A stretch of 64,000 bases of DNA from Enterobacter sp. EA-1 (GTDB taxonomy: Bacteria; Pseudomonadota; Gammaproteobacteria; Enterobacterales; Enterobacteriaceae): the NCBI GenBank assembly GCA_002886105.1, contig CP025776.1, positions 2,480,001 through 2,544,000 on the forward strand, given 5' to 3'. The stretch's first letter is position 1, and each line of letters begins with the position of its first letter. The notes under the pieces were generated by a model. It saw only the letters and a program-made list of their open reading frames with translations. It was not told where the DNA came from and searched no databases. The position numbers were made by a program, and so were the translations under genes. Shown here piece after piece: positions 1 through 11,632 of this stretch.

Positions 1-353
1 TAAAAACGTTATGTGAGGATTTACTGAATTCAGCTATATCGGACAGTGAAAGATAATCTTTATGCATCCTGATGTGATACCTACTGAATCAGGGGCTACT
101 GCGATAAGTGTGCAGGGTCGATGTAGACATTCGTTACGGCAAGCAGCTCGAACAGCGATTCCCTCATGGCTTCCCTCTACACCCTGCGTTGAGGCTGCCT
201 TGTGCCGGGGAGCGGATGTAACCAATTGTGCCGAATGGCAATGACTACTAATAGCGGTTCAGAACAGGAAAATGGCAGACTAAACAGGCATAAGGATGTC
301 ATCGGCACTAAAATTGCTCATGATGAGCATGAAACCAATCAGGGAATAATCAA
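1..353. other. Left-edge region without a convincing gene
   Basis: No reading frame here resembles a protein I recognise. A 60-codon frame on the plus strand and a 63-codon frame on the minus strand overlap each other almost completely. Neither has a clear ribosome binding site or protein-like composition. The stretch may be the decayed end of a neighbouring element outside the window. Confidence 0.4.
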
Positions 354-886
354 TGGCTCGTCGACGTGAACTTCAAGGTATAGCTAACGCTCTTACAGGG
401 AGCTTTGTTAGTCGAAATAACGACTTTAAAGGATACTGGTCTATTGGTCAGTTAAAATCATTAGCAATAACGGCCTCATCAATAACTTTTTTCTCTTAGC
501 ACTCTTAAGATCAGTACCGTCTGTGATCTGCTCAGTTTTATTACGCATCACTACGCAGGTATGCTCGAAAGCTTACTGATTAAACAGCAAGTACCTGAAC
601 TCTGGGTAAAAGAGGCTAACATTACGATCGACTTTAACGCTGATGCCGAGCATATCCAGTTGCATGAACGCTCAACCTCTGGGAGCCTTTCCTGTGCAGT
701 TGTCAGATAATAGATGATAACTTCCGTAACTACTCTTCGATCATTTATGGTATGTGCGCCTCATTCCGCTGCGAAAGAGTTAAAACGACGGAAATTCACT
801 TTGTAGATCATAATATTAACTTCCGCTCCTCGCTCATTGCCGCCTGTCGTGTATTACAGATGGTTGCTATGTGCAAGGAGCAATGA
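354..886 (+). CDS. Conserved hypothetical protein, frame-broken
   Basis: Three consecutive plus-strand frames join into one protein of about 177 residues. It starts MARRRELQGIANAL and continues through SFVSRNNDFKGYWSIGQL, then HHYAGMLESLLIKQQ, and ends CRVLQMVAMCKEQ before TGA at 884-886. The joins fall near 465-495 and near 680. The N-terminal pattern RRELxGIA...GSFVSRNND...GYW resembles a widespread enterobacterial hypothetical family often found near mobile or accessory genes, recalled without a name. No signal peptide, membrane segment or catalytic motif is visible. Each broken piece is short, so automated calling will probably miss the gene. It could be real decay or sequence error; the uninterrupted protein sense favours error. 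Confidence 0.5.
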
Positions 887-1001
887 GGTATCACCGGCGG
901 TATACGAAACCCAATACTCGCAATGGTTCGAAAGTGTTTGATTATCCGTGGCGATTTAATAGCCAGAACGATCAAATAACGTGCTGGCTATAGATCTGTA
1001 A

Positions 1002-1436
1002 TTACTCAGGCATAATATCGAGATTTGTTACTGATTGAATTTTCCATGTTCCCGATTCCTTAATCATACAATCCACAACAACGTGTTTTTTGGCTTTGCC
1101 AAAGGCGACATAGACATTTGTACATACCGGGTCATAGTCGGATTGAATGACATTCATTATCTGGCCAGTCGTTGTCATAATCCCGGGCACGTAAAAAAAG
1201 TCTGAACCATAATCTTCTTCACCGTCCACATTGGGGTGACGCAGTTTCTTTAGCGTGTCTGTAGCGACATATTTGTCTATTTCGTGACCATCCGTAATCG
1301 GGTATTTGCTTTGGCTGATTTGATTTATATACCATTTATTAAATATCAATGCCTGATGACGGGCTTGATCGACCGGATACGAATCAGCCAACACAGATGA
1401 AGAAACTAATAGCAAAACGAGGCTTAAGGCTTTCAT
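1002..1436 (-). CDS. DUF3828-type secreted protein, candidate immunity protein
   Basis: This intact gene encodes about 144 residues when started at MKALSLVLLL; an in-frame ATG lies three codons upstream. A Sec signal peptide ends near SSSVLADSY, so the product is probably periplasmic. The mature part carries the DUF3828 pattern: a YINQI region near the N-terminus, a DFF/PGI middle, and a C-terminal CMIKESGTWKI strand pair. The neighbouring minus-strand gene 1546-2007 belongs to the same family, and both lie downstream of a probable type VI amidase remnant. Small DUF3828 proteins occur beside such effectors, which suggests an immunity role, but the sequence does not prove it. Confidence 0.6.
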   Translation of the reverse strand: MKALSLVLLLVSSSVLADSYPVDQARHQALIFNKWYINQISQSKYPITDGHEIDKYVATDTLKKLRHPNVDGEEDYGSDFFYVPGIMTTTGQIMNVIQSDYDPVCTNVYVAFGKAKKHVVVDCMIKESGTWKIQSVTNLDIMPE

Positions 1437-1545
1437 ATTAATCATGCCTGTAGATTTTAAAGGAAGGATGACGCCTTCTGTATGCGATTCACCGGGTACA
1501 TTCCATGGAGTTGAACAAAATCACTGATCCAAACCATGTAAGAAT

Positions 1546-2007
1546 TCAATAGAGTTTCTGCTCGATATGGTTTCCGGCATCAATTACCCGCCAGATTTTC
1601 CATTCTCCATCTTCCTTACGGGTCCAGACCTGCAAATGCTTCAATTTATTGTCCTGTATACCCAACCAGACATCCAGCTTCATACTGTCCCCATCACGAT
1701 AAGCAGGGGATACTTTCATACGCGGTATCCATGCAGGGTCATAATCCTGAGCATAGATAAAATAATCCGCCTCAAGCAATTCCTGCTCAGGCATTTCATA
1801 AATAGCGGCCATACGTGCCAGTAATTTTTTGACACCCACTGATGCATTTTATCCATTTTGATAATGTCATCTGATGGTGTCTTATCATATTCATGTAAAT
1901 AGAATGAGTAAAAAATCAGTCATGCTTTTCTGAATATCTGTCTCAGTATTTGCGCTGGCGAAAGGAATATAAATAGCCAGTAACAAGGTAAGCAGGTAAC
2001 GCATCAT
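1546..2007 (-). CDS. Second DUF3828-type secreted protein, frame-broken
   Basis: The start is MMRYLLTLLLAIYIP, a signal peptide cleaved near FASANTE, with AGGAAAA just upstream. The frame breaks at a T run near 1907 and again at an A run near 1833. Removing one T and adding one A gives a continuous protein of about 153 residues that includes DFYSFYLHEYDKTPSDD and ends HIEQKLY. The C-terminal VWTRKEDGEWKIWRVIDAG matches the closing strands of the 1002-1436 protein, so the two are paralogues. The gene begins 17 bases after the stop of the amidase fragment, which suggests co-transcription and an effector-immunity relationship. Both breaks are in homopolymers and look like sequencing errors. Confidence 0.55.
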
Positions 2008-2023
2008 TTTTCCTGTCAATAAC

Positions 2024-2300
2024 CTAGGGTGGACGAAATTTCCGGTACGTAACTCTCGGATACATATCCCGTTGTTTGTAATCAGAATACCATGTTTTAC
2101 CCTCAAACATCGTCATATGCCCGATTCCGTTCCCGCCTTTTGTAAGGCTGAATAATCGCAACATCACCTTTCTCTGGCGTTGCTGACTGTGGCAATGCAA
2201 GGTGCTGAAGTGTAAGCCCTTATGAAGTCACCAATAAAGACCTTGTGACATTCAACAATTCCCACATAAAACCTGATATTTACAGCAAAACCATCCCTCA
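2024..2300 (-). pseudogene. C-terminal remnant of NlpC/P60-like amidase (T6SS effector type)
   Basis: The minus strand encodes about 90 residues ending KFRPP before TAG at 2024-2026. The core reads KGDVAIIQPYKGGN, then GIGHMTMFEGKTWYSDYKQ, then RDMYPRVTYRK. This is the His-containing half of an NlpC/P60-like peptidoglycan amidase as found in type VI effectors, with GHM supplying the catalytic His. The N-terminal half with the catalytic Cys is absent, because the frmR promoter begins at about 2302. The fragment also has an extra A near 2138 and a shift near 2200. The truncation looks like a real recombination boundary and the small shifts look like read errors. Two DUF3828 genes follow directly. 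Confidence 0.5.
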
Positions 2301-2301
2301 T

Positions 2302-2325
2302 GTAGTATACCCCCCTATAGTATGC
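2302..2325. promoter_or_regulatory. Probable FrmR operator
   Basis: An AT-flanked run of six C's forms an imperfect dyad (ATACCCCCCTATAGTAT) 11-34 bases before the frmR ATG and overlaps the expected promoter. G/C-tract operators of this form are typical of the DUF156 (CsoR/RcnR/FrmR) family. The spacing fits autorepression of frmRA relieved by formaldehyde. Confidence 0.6.
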
Positions 2326-2335
2326 AGGAGGTTTT

Positions 2336-3767
<1,432 letters not shown>

Positions 3768-3845
3768 TCCCCGCCTCACGCCAGTGGTGAAACCGCTGGC
3801 GTCATCAATCTCCCAAATCTGTGACCGCTGTATCGCTTTTCGCCA

Positions 3846-3872
3846 TAAGAATAATCCAATTATTGCCGATGC
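3846..3872 (+). promoter_or_regulatory. Sigma-28 (FliA) type promoter for chemoreceptor
   Basis: TAAGAATA and GCCGATGC are separated by exactly 11 bases, close to the flagellar sigma-28 consensus TAAAGTTT-N11-GCCGATAA. The site lies about 50 bases before the chemoreceptor ATG at 3924. This matches co-regulation of chemoreceptors with flagella. Confidence 0.55.
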
Positions 3873-3923
3873 CTATATATCATTCCTGTTGTACGTATCA
3901 GATCAATATGAGAGTCGATAGCC

Positions 3924-5624
3924 ATGGATAACAAAGCAGCAATGCAAAAAACACAAGGCATTGGTTTTATGCACAATATTCGACTGGTTCCCCTGTTTTC
4001 AGCCATTCTTAGCGGCATCTTAGTGCTGTTTGCATTAAGTTCCGGTCTGGCGGGCTATTTCCTGATGCAAGCCGATCGCGACCAGCAGGATGTGACGCAG
4101 GAAATTCAGGTACGCATGGGATTATCTAACAGTTCTAACAACTTACGCATCGCACGTCTCAACCTGATCCACGCAGGTGCGGCCAGCCGCATCGCCGAAA
4201 TGGATGATATGAAAAAAACGTGGCTGACGCAGAAAAGCGTATTAAACAGTCGCAGGATGGTTTTAAACAGTATATGGAACGTTCGGTAAAAACCCCCGGC
4301 GGACCAGGGCGCTGGATGATGACCTGACCACCCGGTTTTAATGCCTACATCGCGGGCATGCAACCGATGCTGAAATATGCCAAAAACGGCATGTTCGAAG
4401 CCATTATTAACCACGAAAGTGAACAAGCTCGCGTGCTGGACAACACCTATAACGAGGTGTTGCTGAAAGCCATTCAAATTCGTACTGAACGTGCACAGCA
4501 TTTAACTGGAAGAAGCGCACAGCCGCACACAGCTTGGTCTGATGTTTATGGCGGCGGCGTTTGCTTTTGCGCTGGTGCTGACTGTGATCACCTTCACCGT
4601 TCTGCGTCGCGTGGTCATTAACCCGCTGCAACGTGCTGCGCAGCGCATCGCGCGTATTGCCTCCGGCGATTTGACCGTTGCGGACGAAGCTGCCGGTCGC
4701 AGCGAAATCGGTCGTCTCAGCAGTGACCTGCAGGCAATGCAGCATTCACTGGTGACGACCGTCTCCACGGTTCGCCAGGCGCTGAAGAGATCTATCGTGG
4801 TACCAGCGAAATCTCCGCCGGTAATACCGATCTTTCCTCCCGTACCGAGCAGCAGGCGGCGGCGATTGAAGAGACGGCAGCCAGCATGGAGCAACTGACC
4901 GCAACGGTGAAACAGAACGCCGACAACGCCCACCATGCCAGCAGCCCTGGCGCGCGATGCCTCCGGTAAAGCGACCAAAGGCGGGCAGATTGTTTCTGGC
5001 GTCGTGCAGACCATGGGCAATATCACCTCCAGCTCCCGCAAAATCTCTGAAATCACCGCGGTGATTAACAGTATCGCTTTCCAGACCAATATCCCCGGCG
5101 CTGAACGCCGCCGTGGAAGCCGCGCGTGCGGGGTGAGCAGGGGCGTGGGTTCGCCGTGGTAGCGAGTGAAGTGCGTACGCTGGCCAGCCGCAGTGCGCAG
5201 GCCGCCAAAGAGATCGAAGCGCTGATCAGCGACTCCGTCAGCCTGATTGAACAAGGGTCAGGTGAGGTGGTGGCCGCAGGCGAAACCATGGGTGAAATCG
5301 TCACGGCGGTCAAACGCGTGACCGATATCATGCTGGAGATTGCCGCCGCTTCTGACGAACAGAGCAAAGGCATTACGCAGGTCAGCCAGGGCGATCACTG
5401 GGAAATGGATAATGTGACGCAACAGAACTCCTCCCTCGGTGGAAGAGGCTTCTGCTGCTGCTGCATCGCTGGAAGAGCAGGCCGCGCGCCTGACTGAAGC
5501 GGTGGGGGCATTCCGTCTGAGTGGTGCAGCGCCGCAGCGTAGTGCATCATCATCGTCAACGCCGAAAGCGTTTAAATCGCAGCGTCCTGCGCTGGCGAAC
5601 GGCGATAACTGGGAAACGTTCTGA
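3924..5624 (+). CDS. Methyl-accepting chemotaxis protein with NWETF tether
   Basis: This is an inner-membrane chemoreceptor. TM1 is near residues 16-45 ([20 protein letters not shown]). A periplasmic four-helix Tar/Tsr-like domain follows, then TM2 ([17 protein letters not shown]), a HAMP domain ([20 protein letters not shown]) and the signalling hairpin with the conserved tip region [16 protein letters not shown]. The last five residues, NWETF, are the pentapeptide that docks CheR/CheB, so this is a high-abundance-type receptor. At least eight indels break the frame, near 4235, 4310, 4520, 4790, 4950, 5095, 5395 and 5434. Several coincide with predicted CCWGG sites. Reconstructed length is about 560 residues. 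The ligand cannot be deduced. Confidence 0.85.
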
Positions 5625-5643
5625 TTGCCTGACCCGAAACATG

Positions 5644-5668
5644 AAAGAGGCCGCAAGGCCTCTTTTTT
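5644..5668 (+). terminator. Rho-independent terminator after chemoreceptor
   Basis: The stem AGAGGCC/GGCCTCT with loop GCAA is followed by a run of seven T's, 20 bases after the chemoreceptor stop. Confidence 0.85.
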
Positions 5669-5771
5669 TCGTCGAATCATTCAGGCAAACACCGACGGTT
5701 TCCGGCTCCGGAAAGAAAAATGCCACCGGGCATTACTGCCAGTGGCATTTTATCCTCAACGACACGGATGA

Positions 5772-6447
5772 TTAAATAAAGCTGTCATCATCGTTGCTGT
5801 AGTCGTTGTCATCGAAATCATCATCCTGATAGTTGTCGTTATCCGTCTGGTACGGATCGTTACTGTCTAGGAAACGCGTGTCGGAAACATCGTTAAAACG
5901 GTCATTCTGTCCTGCATCAAAGGCGTACCGCCTGTGGCCGTCGCGGGCTCTTCAATGATGTTAACGATCTCTTCCGGACGGGATTGATGGAACATACTGG
6001 TCAGCATCTCGGCAAGCACCACGCCGCCCGCAACGCCCGCTGCCGTTTGCAATGCGCCCGCCATAAAACCGCCGCCGCGTGGCGTGGAAGCCGGGCGCGC
6101 ATACTCAGGCGCGGGTTGCGGCGGTGTCCAGTTATTTTCCGGCTGTGCGCTCTGGCTCTTACCGCCGCCGAACAACCCACCGAGGAAGCTACCACCCGTT
6201 GATGATGCTTTGCTTTTTTTGCGCCGCCAGTTCGCTTTCCAGCTCCTGAACTCTGGCTTGCAGACGTTTCAGCGCCGCTTCCTGAATCAAAATGGATTGC
6301 GCCATATAGTAGGGCGCTGCAGGCTGCTGCTTAACGAACTCCGCAATTTGCCGCTCTGCGTCAGCATCCCGTTGGCTGTTCTGCTGCTCAGTCTGTTTCC
6401 AGGCGCTGAAAAAGGCCGTTGATAAGCTGCTGTTCTTCATATTGCAT
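5772..6447 (-). CDS. DUF2076 family protein
   Basis: Starting at MQYEEQQLINGLFQRL, the corrected protein is about 222 residues. It has an N-terminal helical DUF2076 region with QQPAAPYYMAQSILIQEAAL and a coiled-coil segment KRLQARVQELESELAAQK. A Gly-rich linker follows (GGSFLGGLFGGGKS), then a hydrophobic segment GALQTAAGVAGGVVLAEML, and finally a very acidic Asp/Asn-rich tail ending DDDSFI. DUF2076 proteins are poorly characterised and often annotated as periplasmic ligand-binding sensors; no function is claimed here. Frame breaks lie near 6405, 6200 and 5890. It is transcribed away from the upstream dehydrogenase gene, separated by that gene's terminator. Confidence 0.7.
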
Positions 6448-6556
6448 GGCAATAACCTTCCGGTCGCTGTGATGGATATGATTGAGTTTATCAGTGCCAC
6501 GAATACGTGTCTGGCGAGTGAAATGTTTGTTTAAGATTGGTTGCAGCGATGACGTA

Positions 6557-6583
6557 AAAAAGGCCCGAACCGTCGGGCCTTTT
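6557..6583 (-). terminator. Bidirectional rho-independent terminator after PQQ dehydrogenase
   Basis: The stem AAAGGCCCGA/TCGGGCCTTT has a short loop, with an A run on one side and T's on the other. It lies 7 bases beyond the dehydrogenase stop on the minus strand. Confidence 0.8.
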
Positions 6584-6589
6584 ACACCC

Positions 6590-8955
6590 TTATGACTTAT
6601 CGGGTAACGCGTAGGCAATGATGTAATCACCGCGATCCGGCGACTGTCGCGCGCCGCCCGCATTGATAATCACATATTGCTTGCCGCTCTTCGGCGATAT
6701 ATAGGTCATCGGGCCGGACTGGCTGCCCACCGGCAGACGGTCTTTCCAGATCTCTTTCCCGGTGGCGGTATCAAACGCGCAGGTAGAAATCTTGCGTACC
6801 GGCAAAGAACAGCAAGCCGGATTGCGTGGAGAGCGATGCGCCCAGCGTTGGCATCCCGATGGGGATCGGCATATGCATGCGGATACCTAACGGCCCGGTA
6901 TCCTGCACGGTGCCAACCGGCACCTGCCACACCAGCTGCTGCCGGTGGAGAGATCCACCGCCGACATCGTACCGAATGGCGGTTTCTGGCACGGAATACC
7001 CAACGGCGACAGGAAACGTTCGCGCATTGCGCCAAACGGCGTACCGTCCATTGGCACAATCCCCATCTCGATGCCGCTGGCGTTTTTTCGCCACATTGGC
7101 GCGCGGCACCATGTAGTTCGCCAGTCCCAGACGCATGTCGTTCACAAACATCAGATGATTGTTCGGATCGACCGACACGCTGCCCCAGTTCATCCCACCC
7201 AGCGAGCCGGGGAATTGCAGGGGCGCGGTCGAGCCCCGGCGGCGTGTAAACACCCTGATGACGCATGGCTTTAAACGCAATACGGCACATCAGCAGGTCA
7301 ATCGGGGTTGCGCCCCACATGTCGGACTCTTTCAGGGTCTGGTTACCAATCATTGGCATCCCCACAGAGTACGGCTGCGTAGGGGAGTAGCGTTCCCCCT
7401 GCACATGGCCTGCCGGAACCGGGCGCTCTTCCACTTTTGCTACTGGCTCACCCGTTTCGCGGTTGAGCATAAAGATCATGCCCTGTTTGCTGGTCTGCAC
7501 CAGCACTGGGGTGGCCTTGACCGTCCGGCAGATCGTAAAGCAGCGGCTGCGAAGGCAGGTCGAAGTCCCACAGATCATGGTGCGTGGTCTGGAAGTGCCA
7601 GCGCACTTTGCCGGTGGTTGCATCAACAGCAACCACCGATGAGCTGTATTTATCGTCCAGCGCCGTACGTTCGCCAGCCCAGAAATCCGGTGTGGCGTTG
7701 CCGGTTGGCAGATAGATAAGGTTCAGTTTGGCGTCATAAGACATTGCCGACCAGACGTTCGGCGTACCGCGCGTATAGGTCTGACCCTCCGGCGGTAAAC
7801 CGGTTATGTCCGGGTTGCCCGGATCCCACGCCCACGCCAGTTTCCCGGTGTGCACGTCATAAGCGCGCACCACGCCCGGCGGTTCGCCGGTGGAGAAGTT
7901 ATCCGCCACGCGACCGCCGACCACCACATTTCCGGCCACCAGTGGCGTGGAGGTTTGCTGGTAGTAACCCGGTTTGATGTCACCCATGCCGACGCTGAGA
8001 TCGACAATGCCATGCTCGCCAAAGTCATCACAGGCGCGGCCATTGTCGGCGTTAATGGCGATCAGGCGTGCATCGGTGGTTGGCAGGAACAGACGGCGCG
8101 GGCAGGCGGCGGGGCATTGTTCTGTGCCGGGGAAGCCAGCGCACTGCTATCTTCGTAGTAGCCCAGACCCCGGCAACGCTGCCAGTTTGGTGCGGTGGCT
8201 TTTGCGTCGTAACGCCATTTCTCCTTGCCGGAGTCGACATCCAGCGCCAGCACTTTGCTGTACGGAGTACAGACATACAGCGTGTCGCCAATTTGCAGCG
8301 GGGTGTTCTGATCTTCCGCCCCGGAACCGCTGCTTTGCGGAATATCGCCGGTATGCGCAACCCATGCCACCTGCAACTGGTTGATGTTCTGCTTATTGAT
8401 CTGATCCAGCGCCGCGAAACGATCGCCGTGGGTGGTATTGCCCCAGTGTTTCCAGTCCTGCTGCGCGGTAGCTTGCGTAACCGGTTTGACCGGAACCTGC
8501 TCCGTTGATTCCACAACGTTCCGGTCTTAAACATCCCGCCCACGCTCACCAGCAGCAGAATTGCCAGTACGCCCGCCAGCTGAACGATGATTTACGCAGC
8601 GGCGTCACGCTGTTGCGCCCGCATCAGCGGCCACAGCAGGGCGAGGAGTGCCAGCACGCCAAAGGTGAACAGGCGCGAAAACAGCGGCCAGAATGACCAG
8701 CCGGCGTCGTTAATTGCCCAGATAATGGAGACAATAAACGCCGGGCATATAACACGATGCCACTGGCGCGGTTTTTAATGATCAATCCTGCGGCGATAAG
8801 CATCACGATGCCCATCACCGAGAGTAAAGACTGCCGCCGACGGCGACCAGCTTGTAACCGAGGATGCCGATAGCCAGACCGATAACGATCATCAGTATGA
8901 CCAGTAACCACTTCAGGATGCTGACGATCCCGCGTGGCGTGCTGCCAGATGCCAT
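6590..8955 (-). CDS. Membrane-bound PQQ-dependent glucose/quinate-type dehydrogenase
   Basis: The gene starts MASGSTPRGIVSILKWLL with an ideal AAGGAG upstream. An N-terminal membrane anchor of several segments is followed by a periplasmic eight-bladed quinoprotein propeller. Recognisable blocks are NTTHGDRFAALDQINKQN, DTLYVCTPYSKVLALD, DNFSTGEPPGVVRAYD, the tryptophan-docking-type SGKEKWRYD, MWGATPIDLLMCRI and the C-terminal GDYIIAYALPDKS. The family (glucose, quinate/shikimate) oxidises polyols or sugars in the periplasm and passes electrons to ubiquinone. Substrate specificity cannot be read from the broken sequence. Corrected length is about 790 residues, as expected. About ten indels interrupt it. 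No pqq biosynthesis genes are in the window, so the cofactor comes from elsewhere. Confidence 0.85.
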
Positions 8956-9157
8956 GACGTTCTCCTTAAAACACACCCGTCCTTCAGCCGTCGGGGTTAA
9001 CCCATGCGAACCAAATGGATAAATCTCAAAGGGGTATTGTTCTGAATGAAAGTGTAATTACCTTCTTTTTCGTAATGTGAAGCACAAATATGGATGCATA
9101 TGAACCATATGGTGAAACGCAGGTATGATAAAACTGTTAAATTGTTTTACGCAAATG

Positions 9158-11492
9158 TTAAGGATTAAGATCGCATTGAGAACGCCCGCAGAACGCGGGC
9201 GTGAAGGCAATTCGCAGAGTATCGTGGGGCTGTGCCGGGGTTATCACGACCGGAATAGATTTGGACGTCGGGGTGCCGGTACCGTCGCCAAAACGGGTCA
9301 GAGGAACCAGTGGGTTCGTTTCCGGGTAGTAAGCCGCCAGATTCCCGCGCGGGATGTTATAGGCAACGAGGCGAAAATCTTCTACGCGGCGCACAATCCC
9401 GTCAGTGGAGCGGGTTTCGATATTTACCCGATCGCCGTCCGCTAACCCCAGCGACTGAATGTCGTCCGGGTGCATAAACAGCACATCGCGCTGTCCGTAA
9501 ACGCCACGGTAGCGATCATCAAGACCATAAATAGTGGTGTTGTACTGATCGTGAGCGCAGGGTTTGCAGCACAAATGGCGCGTCCGTTTCCGGGCAAACC
9601 GACTGCGGCAGCGGTGCTGTGCTGAATTCCGCTTTCCCGGAGGGCGTGTTAAAGCGCAGATCGGCTGCGGCGTTCCCCAGCCAGAACCCGCCGAGGCTCT
9701 TCGCAGCGGGCGTTGAAGTTCTGAAAACCGGTGGCAGCGTGGCGGCAATGTGATCGCGGATCAGGTTGTAATCGTCGGCCAGCGCCAGCCAGTCCAGCTT
9801 GTCTGTACCGAGAGTGGCGTGAGCGATCCCGGCGACAATGGCTGTTTCAGAGCGCTGCGTTGCCGCCAGCGGTTTACCGATCCCCTTCCGAGGCATGCAC
9901 CATGCTGAAGGAGTCCTCGACCGTCACAAACTGGCGGCCCGTTGCTTGCATATCCTCTTCGGTGCGCCCCAGCGTTGGCAGGATCAGCGACTGTTTGCCC
10001 GGCATCAGGTGGCTGCGGTTCAGTTTGGTGCTGATGTACACCGTCAGCCCACAGCGGCGCAGCGCGTCGCAGGTGAGCGGCGTGTCCGGCGCGGCAGCGG
10101 CAAGGTTACCGCCTAAGGCGATCAACACTTTCACCTCGTCACGCAGCATCGCCTGAATGGCATCCACCGTATGGTGTCCGCGCGCGGGGGGGCTCAAAAT
10201 TGAAATGGCGGGCGAGGCTGTCCAGCAGTGCTGCCGGGGGCTTCTCATCAATGCCCATCGTGCGGTTGCCCTGCACATTACTGTGGCCGCGTACCGGGCA
10301 TAAACCCGCGCCAGTTTACCCAGATGACCGCCCAGCAGTTGCAGGTTGGTGATTTCACGCACCGTGTCCAGCGAGTGTTTATGCTGGGTAATGCCCATTG
10401 CCCGGTGCAGATCACCTTTTCGGCCTGTTGCCAGACGGCAGCGGCATCGCGCAGTTGTTGTTGGTCTAAACCGGATTGCTGTTCAATGGTGCGCCAGTCA
10501 GTGGCGTCGATTTGCGCAAACCATGCCTCAATACCTGGGTGTGCTGCGCAATAAAGGCGTCGTCGAAGATCCCCGGTTCACCGGACGCAAGGCGCTGGCG
10601 CTGGGTCTCCAGCAACGCTTTGGCGATGCCGCGCACGGCGGCCATGTCACCGCCCAGATTCGGCTGGTAGTAAGAGGAGCTGATCACGCCCGCCATCGGG
10701 GTCACCACTTCCAGCGGTTTTTGCGGGTCGGCAAAACGCTCAAGGCCGCGTTCACGCAGGGTATTAAAGGTGACGATCCGTGCGCCGCGATCGGCAGCAT
10801 GGCGCAGGCTGTGCAGCATGCGCGGGTGGTTGGTTCCGGGGTTTTGCCCGAACACAAAATGGCGTCCGCTTTGTCAAAGTCGGCGAGATGAATCGTGCCT
10901 TTACCGACGCCAATGCTGCGTTTTAACCCTGCGCCGCTTGCTTCGTGACACATATTTGAACAGTCAGGGAAGTTATTGGTGCCGACCATACGGCCAAATA
11001 ACTGGTAAAGATACGACGCCTCGTTACTGGCTCGACCAGAAGTGTACAGCTCCATCTGATCCGGGTTATCCATGGCCTGAATATGTTCAGCAATCATCGC
11101 CGGGCATCGTCCCAGCTCACCGGCTCATAGTGATCGGTTTGCGGGTTGTAACGCAGCGGTTCGGTCAGTCGCCCCTCGGTACTCCAAGGAAGTAATCACT
11201 TTGACGGGTGAGGGCGCTCACGCTGTGTTGCGCAAAGAAGGTGGCGTCAATCTGCCGACGGGTGGCTTCCCGAGGTCACGGCCTTGGCGCCGTTTTCACA
11301 AAAACTGAAGGTGCTTTTATTGTCATCGCCCCGAGGCGCGGCAGTCAAAACCGCGGGCTTTATTCATGCGCAGCAGGTTGCGCATATTCTTGAGGGCATT
11401 TTGCTGTCAATAACGAAGCGCGTGGTTGCTTCAAGCGAACCCAGACCACCGGCAGCAGCGTGGTAAGGTTTGATAGCCGTTTTGAATTTCAT
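9158..11492 (-). CDS. FdhF/YdeP family molybdopterin oxidoreductase
   Basis: The reconstructed start is MKFKTAIKPYHAAAGG, preceded by GGAAG. An N-terminal segment with a GFDCP element is followed by the molybdopterin-binding blocks MELYTSGRASNEASYLYQL, NNFPDCSNMCHEASGAGL, GQNPGTNHPRML and ERGLERFADP. Near the C-terminus are SHDQYNTTIYGLDDRYRGV, GQRDVLFMHPDD and the end region TPTSKSIPVVITPAQ. This matches the alpha-subunit-like FdhF/YdeP group, whose E. coli member YdeP is linked to acid resistance; its reaction is unknown. Expected length is about 770 residues. At least eight frame breaks occur. The gene stands alone, with no iron-sulfur or membrane subunit partner adjacent. Confidence 0.82.
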
Positions 11493-11632
11493 CTGTTCTT
11501 CCGGAGACGGATTGTTACAGCGTTAGTCTAATTTGCGTAACAACAACCCTTAATCAACAACTCCTTTTATCACACAAGTAACGTAATGTTTACCTTTTGC
11601 GCAACAAGAAGCACAGATCGCCATGCCGAGGA

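Noticed and set aside
62-244. 60-codon plus-strand frame at the left edge
   Set aside because: No ribosome binding site and no recognisable composition, and it overlaps an equally open minus-strand frame.
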